Assembly: GCA_007132635.1 (NCBI GenBank)
Contig: SLOG01000356.1
Span: forward strand, 1 to 7,974
Direction of reading: 5' to 3'
Length of the DNA: 7,974 bases
Origin: Limnochordia bacterium
GTDB lineage: Bacteria; Bacillota; Limnochordia; Darwinibacteriales; SLO01
Shown here one piece after another: positions 1 to 5,468 of this stretch (position 1 is its first letter; each line of letters opens with the position of its first letter). The notes under the pieces were generated by a model. The model had not been told where the DNA came from, did not search any database, and worked only from the letters and a program-made list of their open reading frames with translations. The translations under genes were made by a program, and so were the position numbers.

Positions 1-252
1 ATAGATGGCCATATGATCGATGCGCCGCAGAAGGAGTTCGCCGCGGGGACTCGTCCGAGCCCAGTGATACACAGTGCTAGCACCGTACAACACGATAATG
101 CTCGCTCCAAACACAACGGCCGCTGTGAGTCGCGAGGGGTCCGATAGTGTCCTCGCAATAAGCAAGACTAACCCTACAATGCCTAGCAAGAACATGGACA
201 GGTGAGTGAGTGCGTTGACTGGTTCACGGATCTGGAGAATGTCTCTCAACAT
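1..252 (-). CDS. trhA: Haemolysin III / PAQR-family membrane protein (TrhA-like), N-terminal part
   Basis: The reading frame starts at ATG 252-250 and stays open for 84 codons to the window edge, so only the N-terminal part is present (family members are usually a little over 200 residues). Family hallmarks are visible: REPVNALTHL at residues 9-18, a hydrophobic segment at about 19-33, a second at about 45-58, then the S-x-x-x-H motif (STVYH, 59-63) and RRIDHMAIY at 76-84. The conserved Ser, His and Asp-His residues are the ones that form the metal site in PAQR proteins. Members are seven-helix integral membrane proteins linked to membrane-fluidity homeostasis; the haemolysin name is historical. 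A good ribosome-binding site (AGAGGTGA, 264-257) supports the start. A strong terminator separates it from the upstream DUF192 gene, so it probably has its own promoter, which I could not identify. Family assignment is firm; the exact role is inferred from the family. Confidence 0.88.
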   Translation of the reverse strand, partial: MLRDILQIREPVNALTHLSMFLLGIVGLVLLIARTLSDPSRLTAAVVFGASIIVLYGASTVYHWARTSPRGELLLRRIDHMAIY

Positions 253-279
253 CAAATCACCTCTGCACTCATTGTAACA

Positions 280-310
280 GAAAAGCGCTCTCCTTGGGAG
301 AGCGCTTTTC
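280..310 (-). terminator. Rho-independent terminator of the DUF192 gene
   Basis: Two perfectly complementary 14-nt arms (280-293 and 297-310) flank a 3-nt loop. The stem has a GC-rich core next to an A/T end, so the minus-strand RNA ends in a U-rich run. It begins 2 nt after the TAG of the DUF192 gene at 313. The hairpin is nearly symmetrical and could also work in the plus direction, but no plus-strand gene ends here. Confidence 0.85.
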
Positions 311-312
311 TT

Positions 313-840
313 CTAGCGCCGGATGGTATCAGGAAGCAGCTGCGCATCTGTTCTGACGGAAACACCCTGCCTGCTGAAATAGCCTGCAGGAGCAACAAGT
401 ACGTAGCGATACCGATTGTTGGGCCCTGTTGGACCATAACTGGTCGTCGCGTTGACGCGAGTCCGGTTGATCTGAATAAGAGAGCCATCGGCCCTGAAGA
501 AAGCCATGTCAAGCGGTGCTTTTACTCGCTGCACATTATGCCTCTCCAAAGTATCTGCCGGGTACGTGAAGAGCAGGATATTCTCCTCAATGGTCTGGAC
601 ACCATTCCTGGTAAAACCAGCTTTACGCAGTTCAGGAGTATCTGCTATCCGCACTGTGATCTGAAAGGTCTCGCCCTGATCGTTCAGCATCTGAACGACA
701 CCTGGCTGCATACGCCGCAGTTCTCTTGATACCCTTGTAGAGCTGTTAACCTGTACCGTATACCATGAAACCCACAAGACTGCCATCAGAGCTACAACCA
801 ATGTGATTTTCTTTTTCTTGCTCATCTGTGCCAATTTCAT
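313..840 (-). CDS. Membrane-anchored DUF192 family protein
   Basis: This 175-residue protein has a basic N-terminus (SKKKK, 7-11) followed by one hydrophobic segment (about 12-30). That suggests a signal anchor or uncleaved signal peptide; no lipobox cysteine is present. Residues about 58-170 match the DUF192 fold: the early VRIADTPELRKAGFTRNG (63-80), the ENILLFTYP strand (86-94), and the diagnostic KAPLDMAFFRADGSLIQI (107-124). DUF192 proteins are small secreted or anchored beta-rich proteins of unknown biochemical role. The frame could be extended to a TTG at 864, but AGAGGAGA lies 6 nt before the ATG at 840, so 840 is the likely start. The gene ends in the hairpin at 280-310 and is probably transcribed from the leftward promoter at 962-990, with a leader of roughly 115 nt. 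That puts it under the same control region as the divergent ArsR-type gene. Confidence 0.87.
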   Translation of the reverse strand: MKLAQMSKKKKITLVVALMAVLWVSWYTVQVNSSTRVSRELRRMQPGVVQMLNDQGETFQITVRIADTPELRKAGFTRNGVQTIEENILLFTYPADTLERHNVQRVKAPLDMAFFRADGSLIQINRTRVNATTSYGPTGPNNRYRYVLVAPAGYFSRQGVSVRTDAQLLPDTIRR

Positions 841-930
841 GTGAATTCTCCTCTCATGAGTCAAGCGATAAGACCCCCGACAGAAAAACGGCTTCTCTCA
901 CCAACTTCCTACCCTATTTGCGTAACTGTA

Positions 931-956
931 CATCTTGACATCTGTGCATCTATGCA
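931..956. promoter_or_regulatory. Candidate operator: 12-bp palindrome plus three tandem 8-bp repeats
   Basis: TGCAT-ct-ATGCA (945-956) is a perfect inverted repeat with a 2-nt centre. It lies in the spacer of the rightward promoter and over the predicted start point of the leftward one. It overlaps three abutting 8-mers that each begin CATCT (931, 939, 947). A dimeric winged-helix protein such as the neighbouring ArsR-type regulator could bind the palindrome and block both promoters. The pattern is seen directly; that it is an operator is inference. Confidence 0.45.
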
Positions 957-964
957 ATTATAGT
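935..964 (+). promoter_or_regulatory. Rightward sigma-A-like promoter for the ArsR-type gene
   Basis: A perfect TTGACA (935-940) is followed after 18 nt by TATAGT (959-964), five of six matches to the -10 consensus. Transcription would start near 971, giving a leader of about 97 nt before the regulator start at 1068. I found no convincing riboswitch or attenuator in that leader. Confidence 0.65.
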
Positions 965-990
965 ATAGACGAAGGGGGCTCTCTAGTCAA
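962..990 (-). promoter_or_regulatory. Leftward sigma-A-like promoter for the DUF192 gene
   Basis: Read on the minus strand, TTGACT (990-985) and TATACT (967-962) each match the consensus at five of six positions and are 17 nt apart. Transcription would start near 955 and run into the DUF192 gene. The -10 box overlaps that of the rightward promoter by 3 bp. Confidence 0.6.
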
Positions 991-1067
991 GCAGGAAATA
1001 TCTCGTTCTTAAGGAAACCCATAACTGAGCTGCTAATAGCCGGATTCCCGAAGGAGTCGATTCTACC

Positions 1068-1400
1068 ATGCCAGAAAAGAGCGCGTATTTCTTCAAATGC
1101 TTCTCGCACCAATCCCGAAACGAACTGCTGCGGCTGCTGCAGGAAAACGGCGAGATGTCCGTCGAAGCCCTGGCTGAATCCATTGACATATCGGCGTCCA
1201 CCGTTAGTCGACATCTCAGCTTATTGAAAATGCAGGGGATCGTTGAGCTTCGAACGGAATCCCCCTCGCATTATTACTCTGTCAACAGTGAAGCCATCAT
1301 TGAAGGGTTTCGCGATTTTTTGGGTTTTCTTTCCATAAAGGACCCGAGTTATTCCCCTGGAAGTGACGAGGCCAATGCAGCCAGCGCTTCTAAAGTATAA
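1068..1400 (+). CDS. ArsR-family winged helix-turn-helix transcriptional regulator
   Basis: This 110-residue protein has the size and layout of ArsR/SmtB repressors. FFKCFSHQSRNELLRLL (8-24) matches the first conserved helix pair, residues 31-55 form the helix-turn-helix with recognition helix ISASTVSRHLSLL (41-53), and residues 58-72 (IVELRTESPSHYYSV) form the wing. The cysteine-rich metal site of ArsR/SmtB sensors (ELCVC type) is absent; the only cysteine is Cys11. A non-metal signal is therefore more likely, perhaps a small ligand or the redox state of that thiol. The ribosome-binding site AAGGAG (1051-1056) is 11 nt from the ATG, a little far, but no other in-frame start fits. The final 15 or so residues are low-complexity and lie in a 52-bp convergent overlap with the desulfurase-like gene. 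The likely targets are its own promoter and the divergent DUF192 promoter. Confidence 0.88.
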   Translation: MPEKSAYFFKCFSHQSRNELLRLLQENGEMSVEALAESIDISASTVSRHLSLLKMQGIVELRTESPSHYYSVNSEAIIEGFRDFLGFLSIKDPSYSPGSDEANAASASKV

Positions 1401-2518
1401 TCCACATCAGAGTCCGTGTTAAACCAGCCAAAACTGAAACGGACGGTACCCGCGGGGAATGTCCCCAAGAACCGGTGGGCTGCGGGGGCGCAGTGCAGAC
1501 CCGAGCGGACCATGACACCATACTGCGCGTCCAATTCATAGGCCAGCTCGCTCGGGCCGAGCACCTGCGGAACCACAGACACCACGGCTGTCGGAGTAAG
1601 GCACGACTGGATAGACACAATCCCGGGGATCTGCTCAACTCCTGCAATGAATCGGTGAGATAAGCTATGAATGTGCTGGCGGATCCTCGTCGGACTGATA
1701 GCCGAGACATAGTCTATTCCTGCTGCCAGTCCGACGATACCTGGCGTGTTCATCGTGCCGCTTTCTAATCGGTCTGGCAGAAACTCTGGTTGGGACTCGG
1801 TCTCGGACTGACTGCCGGTACCTCCATAGACCAAAGGAGCCATGGCTGTTCCGGCCCGGGGGCTGACGATCAGGCCTCCTATGCCCGGCGGCCCCATAAG
1901 GGCTTTGTGACCAGAAAAAGCCAACGCATCAATGTGGACCGTTGAGACATTGATGTCGTACAACCCAGCGGTTTGTGCGGCATCAACCACAAACCACAGA
2001 CCGTGCTCGACCGCCAAATCGCCTAGGACTGAAAGATCGCGACAGATGCCTATGACGTTTGAAGCGTGTGAGGCAGCTATCATCCGAGTATTTGGCCGCA
2101 TCGCCTCTTCCCAACTGCGAACGCCCACTGCGTCTACCGGTGATTCCTCAACCACTGACACCTCAATGCCCCGCTGTTTCTCGAGAGCCTGCAGCGGCCT
2201 CATGACTGCATTGTGCTCCAACGAGCTGACTAGGACGTGGTCTCCTGGCAGCAGCAGCCCCTGAAGAGCAGCATTAAGTCCAAAAGTAGCCCCCGGCACA
2301 AACACCGCGCAGGCGGGATCGGCCGCGCCAAAAAAGTCTCGGCAGGTACAACGCGCTGCATAGACCTGCCTTGCTGCGTGCAGTGCGCAATCATAGGCAC
2401 CCCGCCCGGGGCTGCAGCCGCAATTTGCCATAAACTCGAACATGGCCTGCATGACCTGGTCGGGTTTTTTTCTAGACGTAGCCGCATTGTCAAGATATAC
2501 TTGTGTCAACCGTAACAC
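1349..2518 (-). CDS. Cysteine desulfurase-like PLP-dependent aminotransferase class V protein
   Basis: At 389 residues this is a full-length NifS/SufS-like enzyme. Family features occur in order: VYLDNAATS (7-15), SLEHNAVMRP with PLP-stacking His102, VVDAAQ with Asp179, FSGHKALMGP with Schiff-base Lys205, YGGTGSQSE (231-239), RLESGTMNTPG (250-260), and RSGLHCAPAAH (338-348) with Cys343 at the position of the persulfide-forming cysteine. The layout fits the subfamily often found beside DUF3343 proteins and tentatively linked to sulfur or selenium trafficking rather than general iron-sulfur assembly. Desulfurases take sulfur from cysteine to form an enzyme persulfide. The GTG at 2518 has a purine-rich AAGAAAG just upstream; a TTG at 2509 is an alternative. 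The start faces a DUF3343 gene 27 bp away, and the 3' end overlaps the ArsR-type gene. No terminator is evident. The enzyme class is firm; the substrate (sulfur or selenium) is unknown. Confidence 0.9.
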   Translation of the reverse strand: MLRLTQVYLDNAATSRKKPDQVMQAMFEFMANCGCSPGRGAYDCALHAARQVYAARCTCRDFFGAADPACAVFVPGATFGLNAALQGLLLPGDHVLVSSLEHNAVMRPLQALEKQRGIEVSVVEESPVDAVGVRSWEEAMRPNTRMIAASHASNVIGICRDLSVLGDLAVEHGLWFVVDAAQTAGLYDINVSTVHIDALAFSGHKALMGPPGIGGLIVSPRAGTAMAPLVYGGTGSQSETESQPEFLPDRLESGTMNTPGIVGLAAGIDYVSAISPTRIRQHIHSLSHRFIAGVEQIPGIVSIQSCLTPTAVVSVVPQVLGPSELAYELDAQYGVMVRSGLHCAPAAHRFLGTFPAGTVRFSFGWFNTDSDVDYTLEALAALASSLPGE

Positions 2519-2531
2519 GTTCTTTCTTAAT

Positions 2532-2535
2532 GGAG
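2532..2535 (+). promoter_or_regulatory. Ribosome-binding site of the DUF3343 gene
   Basis: GGAG lies 10 nt before the ATG at 2546 and supports that start. It sits in the 27-bp gap between two divergent start codons, so the promoter for the DUF3343 gene must lie inside the 5' end of the desulfurase-like gene. I could not identify convincing -35 and -10 boxes there. Confidence 0.6.
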
Positions 2536-2545
2536 TTTACACGCA

Positions 2546-2821
2546 ATGGAGGCGATCTCAACGACAAAAGATTGTATCCTGATCACGTTTGCATCTACTC
2601 ATTCGGCCATCGAATTTGAAAGAACTGCGAAAGAGATGGGTGTTCCCATGCGGCTCATCCCCACACCTCGATCGATCAGTGCGTCCTGCGGCTTAACTGC
2701 TCGTTTGGACACTGAACTGTTAGCCACAGCCCGACGCCTTGCCGAGACCTATCGCATTCGCTTGGGTAAGACGTACCGGAAGCAAGGAACCAGAATTGAA
2801 CCCGAACCTGAGGAGGAATGA
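2546..2821 (+). CDS. DUF3343 family protein, putative sulfur/selenium carrier
   Basis: This 91-residue protein matches the small DUF3343 family. An ILITFASTHSAIEFERTAKEMG segment (11-32) forms a beta-alpha unit, followed by LIPTPRSISASCGLTARLD (37-55), which holds the family signature P-R-x-I-S-x-S-C-G with Cys48. That cysteine is thought to carry persulfide or selenium in this TusA/SirA-like setting, although direct biochemistry is scarce. The C-terminus is charged and acidic (EPEPEEE). A desulfurase-like gene of the type usually found with this family lies divergently 27 bp upstream, which supports a functional pair: the desulfurase would charge the carrier. The stop overlaps the ATG of the following GH4 glycosidase (ATGA), so the two are probably co-translated, which I would not have expected from the family. 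Cys10 is a second thiol of unknown importance. Confidence 0.85.
   Translation: MEAISTTKDCILITFASTHSAIEFERTAKEMGVPMRLIPTPRSISASCGLTARLDTELLATARRLAETYRIRLGKTYRKQGTRIEPEPEEE
2810..2816 (+). promoter_or_regulatory. Strong ribosome-binding site at the DUF3343/GH4 junction
   Basis: GAGGAGG ends only 1 nt before the ATG at 2818 but 7 nt before the in-frame GTG at 2824. Normal spacing therefore favours GTG 2824 as the working start of the glycosidase, which would drop two residues. It lies inside the end of the DUF3343 gene, as expected for translational coupling. Confidence 0.6.
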
Positions 2822-4197
2822 ATGTGCGCCAGCAGCGGATCGTACTCATTGGCGCTGGAAGTGCTGTCTTCACCCAAGGCTTGATTGCCGACATGATCCA
2901 GACCCCCGATACACGTTGGGACGTCCGCCTAGTGGACATTGATGATGAAGCCCTTGAGAGTGTAGCCTGTCTCGTTGAGCGAATGATAGAGGCGAAGGGC
3001 GCTGACATTGTCGTCAGTTCGTATACTGATCGGCGGGACGCTCTGCCAGAGGCAGACATTGTCGTCACAACTGTCGCAGTCGGCGGTCGTCGTGCTTGGG
3101 AGGCCGACGTGTTTATCCCTCGTCGCTGGGGAATCTACCAACCGGTCGGTGACACAGCCATGCCCGGCGGAATCTCACGCGCCCTGCGGATGATCCCGGT
3201 CATGCTGTCTATCGCCAAGGACATACAAACCTGGTGTCCTCAGGCCTGGTTCTTCAATTATTCCAATCCGATGACCGCCATCTGCCGGGCCATCCATCGT
3301 GAGACTTCGGCGGTGGTAACAGGCCTTTGTCATGGTGTTCACCACGTCGAATCTTATCTAGCCAAAGCTGCCGGTGTGCCGTTGGATCAGGTCACCAGCC
3401 TAGCAATAGGCCTCAACCATCTAACGTTTGTCTATGACCTTCGGTGGAAAGGCCTGTCACTCTGGCCGCTGCTGGACGTTCGTCTCGCCCGCGAGGAAGG
3501 TCGACCTTACGACACGAGCCAAGTTTGCCCGGAACTACGCGAGTTTCTGAACAGCCAATCTCCAGAAACAAGTTTGCTTAACGAACCCTTCGCTTGGTCA
3601 CTATACAAAAACCTGGGCGCTTACCCAGCGGTCAACGATCGCCACGTCACAGAATTCTACCCGGAGATCTTTGCATCGGGAACCTACTACGGAAAGACTC
3701 TGGGAGTTGACGCCTTCTCCTTTGAGACGACTATCCGAGATGGAGATCAAGACTATGCGAACATGCGTGCCCAAGCAAAAGGAGAAAAAGCTCTGCGCGA
3801 GGATCTTTTCCAAAGAGCACCCGGCGAACACGAACAGCTGATGGAGATCCTTGACTCCATTAGTCACGACAAACGTCGCACATACTCTGTCAACCTGCCG
3901 AACAGCGGCTCAGTACCCAATGTGTTCCCGCATGGCGTCCTTGAACTGCCAGCAGCCGCCTGTGCGACCGGATTTCGTCCGCTGCAGGCCAGTGACTTTC
4001 CCGACCTGCTAGCAGCCCGCATCAATCGGCATTTGGCTACGGTTGAGATAACTGTGGAAGCCGCTCTATCGGGTCGAATGAACTTGGTTGTCGAAGCCCT
4101 TCTATCCGACGGCTCCTGCAGAGACCGCTCGGCCGCAGAGGGCCTCGCTGGCGAGTTGATTGAAGCGCACCGAGACCACTTACCGCAGTTTGCTTAA
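2818..4197 (+). CDS. Glycoside hydrolase family 4 protein (alpha-glucuronidase/alpha-galactosidase-like)
   Basis: This complete 459-residue protein has the layout of the GH4 (MelA/AglA/LplD) family. An N-terminal Rossmann NAD-binding segment IVLIGAGSAVFTQG (8-21) is followed by acidic VDID (39-42), NYSNPM (147-152), GLCHGV (169-174) with metal-ligand Cys171, GLNHLTFV (198-205) with metal-ligand His201, and LPNSGSVPNVFPHGVLELPA (360-379). GH4 enzymes work in the cytoplasm by a redox-assisted elimination using NAD and a divalent metal such as manganese, usually under reducing conditions. The four-residue motif after the conserved cysteine differs between subgroups; CHGV resembles the alpha-glucuronidase type more than CHSV (alpha-galactosidase) or CNVP (phospho-glucosidases). 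Substrate remains uncertain. The annotated ATG overlaps the DUF3343 stop; GTG 2824 is a better-spaced alternative. No terminator follows, so transcription may continue into the YlbF-family gene 98 bp downstream. Confidence 0.92.
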   Translation: MNVRQQRIVLIGAGSAVFTQGLIADMIQTPDTRWDVRLVDIDDEALESVACLVERMIEAKGADIVVSSYTDRRDALPEADIVVTTVAVGGRRAWEADVFIPRRWGIYQPVGDTAMPGGISRALRMIPVMLSIAKDIQTWCPQAWFFNYSNPMTAICRAIHRETSAVVTGLCHGVHHVESYLAKAAGVPLDQVTSLAIGLNHLTFVYDLRWKGLSLWPLLDVRLAREEGRPYDTSQVCPELREFLNSQSPETSLLNEPFAWSLYKNLGAYPAVNDRHVTEFYPEIFASGTYYGKTLGVDAFSFETTIRDGDQDYANMRAQAKGEKALREDLFQRAPGEHEQLMEILDSISHDKRRTYSVNLPNSGSVPNVFPHGVLELPAAACATGFRPLQASDFPDLLAARINRHLATVEITVEAALSGRMNLVVEALLSDGSCRDRSAAEGLAGELIEAHRDHLPQFA

Positions 4198-4295
4198 GAG
4201 AACAAGGAAATTCCGTAGCGTCTTGGCAGGACATCGTCTTTCTGTCGGGAAGGTGTGAAGGTATGGGAGAACGAAAATTCTTGGAGGTGCATCAT

Positions 4296-4619
4296 TTGAC
4301 GTTAGAAACAAAGGCGAAGGAGCTGGCTGAAGTCCTAAAGGAAACCGAGGAGTACAAAGAGCTGAGTTCAGCCCAGACCCGCGTGAAACTTGATCCAGAA
4401 GCGGAGGATCTCCTCAAAAAACTGCAAAACGCGCAGCAGCAGCTCCAAAACGCACAAGCCGAAGGGCAGCAGGTCCAGCCCGAACAAGTACAGGAATACC
4501 AAGACCTGGAGGGCCAAATCCGGACGAATCTGACCCTGACAAACCTACTCAAAGCTCAACAGTCCTTCGGTGAAGTCATGAATCGAGTTCAAGAAGCTAT
4601 TGGTGAAGAGCTCTTTTAA
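4296..4619 (+). CDS. YlbF/YmcA family protein
   Basis: From the TTG at 4296 this encodes 107 residues, almost entirely helical and rich in Glu and Gln. It matches the YlbF/YmcA domain: LETKAKELAEVLKETEEYKELSSAQ, a central LDPEAEDLLKKLQNAQQQLQ stretch, then a second helical pair ending in FGEVMNRVQEAIGEELF. LQNAQ occurs twice, seven residues apart, in heptad spacing typical of a coiled coil. In Bacillus subtilis, YlbF acts with YmcA and YaaT to steer RNase Y in mRNA processing, affecting competence, biofilm and sporulation. This protein has no cysteine, so it lacks the Cys-rich tail of YlbF that contributes to iron-sulfur binding; it may be a structural paralogue. GGAGGTG (4283-4289) lies 6 nt before TTG 4296. 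An ATG at 4263, with weaker GGAAGG (4248-4253), would add 11 residues unlike the usual family N-terminus. A terminator follows at 4634. Confidence 0.83.
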   Translation: MTLETKAKELAEVLKETEEYKELSSAQTRVKLDPEAEDLLKKLQNAQQQLQNAQAEGQQVQPEQVQEYQDLEGQIRTNLTLTNLLKAQQSFGEVMNRVQEAIGEELF

Positions 4620-4633
4620 ATGCAAGAACGCAG

Positions 4634-4658
4634 AAGCCCACTATTCGGTGGGCTTTTT
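4634..4658 (+). terminator. Rho-independent terminator after the YlbF-family gene
   Basis: Arms 4634-4641 and 4648-4655 pair perfectly (core AGCCCAC/GTGGGCT) around a 6-nt loop, and a run of five T follows the core (4654-4658). It begins 15 nt after the YlbF-family stop. The hairpin overlaps the last codons of the convergent isomerase-like gene. Read on the minus strand the T run is poor, so it mainly serves rightward transcription. Confidence 0.85.
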
Positions 4659-5420
4659 CGCTGCCTCTTTCTTCTCCAGCAAGTCGTGCAGCGTCGCAGC
4701 ATCTACTCTCAGCTGTTCTGGTTTGTCGCCCTTCACGAACTCAAGTACTGCAGAGAACTCGTCATCTGCGGGGAGGAGGGCAAGATACTGGGCCCACTCT
4801 TCCTCGCCTTCCGCCAGCGGCAGTCTTTCGCGGTCTCGCCAATGAAAGACATGCAGGCAGATTAACCATGGAAGCACCGCCTCCAGTTCGGCAAGACGTT
4901 GGCTGACCGTCAACCCCACAGACGGCTGCCAGTACGTACGGATGGGACTTTTCACCTGGCGGAGGAGCCGCACGGCAGATTCGCCTGAATCAGTAAGCGT
5001 CCCACCATGAAACTCATAGGCCACTTGAATCTCTTCTTTGGCAGCTAACTCGACAATACGCTCAGTGTCTTCCGCTACTCGCTGCAGCCAAGCGGCATCG
5101 GCTTCCTGGGAGCCTTTGTCTCCAGCCCAGACCCGGATCACGGGTGCCTCCAGGGCCACCGCCGAAGCCAGCAAGGGTGTGAAACCATCTGTGCCCTTCA
5201 ACGAACAGCCGACACGATAGTAAGAACCATACGATAACACCGATAGGCCGGCTGCTGCAGTCGCGTTTTTCACCCTCTGAGCCAATTCTATGTCGCCTGG
5301 CGGGACGTGGATGTCGCCACCCCACTCGATACCGCTCAGACCAGCTTCAGCTGCACAGTGCAAAACTCTCTGCCACGAAAGATGGCGCAACGTAACGGAT
5401 GTCATTCCTGATCGAATCAT
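4641..5420 (-). CDS. Sugar phosphate isomerase/epimerase-like TIM-barrel protein
   Basis: This 259-residue protein matches the xylose-isomerase-like TIM barrel family (AP endonuclease 2 fold): AAEAGLSGIEWGGDIHVPPGD (23-43), VIRVWAG (94-100), the QVAYEFHGG strand (132-140) with likely metal ligands Glu136 and His138, TYWQPSVGLT (162-171), ICLHVFHW (187-194) with His190 and His193, and LEFVKGD (226-232) with Glu227. Members isomerise or epimerise sugars or sugar acids, or are catabolic enzymes of related compounds. The third metal ligand, usually Asp in a D-x-x-H context, appears here as Gln165 in WQPSVG, so metal binding may differ. AGGGGAG upstream supports ATG 5420, giving the usual family length; the longer frame to 5513 lacks such a signal and would add a non-homologous tail. 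It is divergent from the beta-galactosidase gene, suggesting joint carbohydrate use. The actual substrate is unknown. Confidence 0.84.
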   Translation of the reverse strand: MIRSGMTSVTLRHLSWQRVLHCAAEAGLSGIEWGGDIHVPPGDIELAQRVKNATAAAGLSVLSYGSYYRVGCSLKGTDGFTPLLASAVALEAPVIRVWAGDKGSQEADAAWLQRVAEDTERIVELAAKEEIQVAYEFHGGTLTDSGESAVRLLRQVKSPIRTYWQPSVGLTVSQRLAELEAVLPWLICLHVFHWRDRERLPLAEGEEEWAQYLALLPADDEFSAVLEFVKGDKPEQLRVDAATLHDLLEKKEAAKKPTE

Positions 5421-5445
5421 AGTCTCTCCCCTCTCGTCGTCTCGT

Positions 5446-5468
5446 GTTTCGCCAACCGACGGTGAAAC
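5446..5468. promoter_or_regulatory. Imperfect inverted repeat, candidate operator between isomerase and beta-galactosidase genes
   Basis: GTTTCGCC (5446-5453) and GGTGAAAC (5461-5468) pair at seven of eight positions around a 7-bp spacer. It sits in the 136-bp divergent gap (5421-5556), where a repressor could control both genes. The dimensions suit a LacI- or GntR-type dimer, but no such regulator is in the window. The rest of this gap holds the ribosome-binding site for the beta-galactosidase gene and no clear promoter boxes. Confidence 0.35.

Noticed and set aside
271..276. TACAAT on the minus strand as a -10 box for the haemolysin III gene.
   Set aside because: No -35 partner is present, and the start point would fall on the ribosome-binding site.
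202..729. A 175-codon open frame on the plus strand.
   Set aside because: It is the antisense of the DUF192 gene and the start of the haemolysin III gene, crosses a terminator hairpin, and has no family features or ribosome-binding site.
841..864. TTG at 864 as the start of the DUF192 protein.
   Set aside because: The extension would translate through the AGAGGAGA ribosome-binding site that is well placed for ATG 840.
970..1067. Possible riboswitch in the leader of the ArsR-type gene.
   Set aside because: The leader is short and has no convincing stem series or terminator/antiterminator pair.
2676..3068. A 130-codon open frame on the minus strand.
   Set aside because: It spans the antisense of both DUF3343 and the GH4 NAD-binding region and has a biased, Ser/Arg-rich composition typical of shadow frames.
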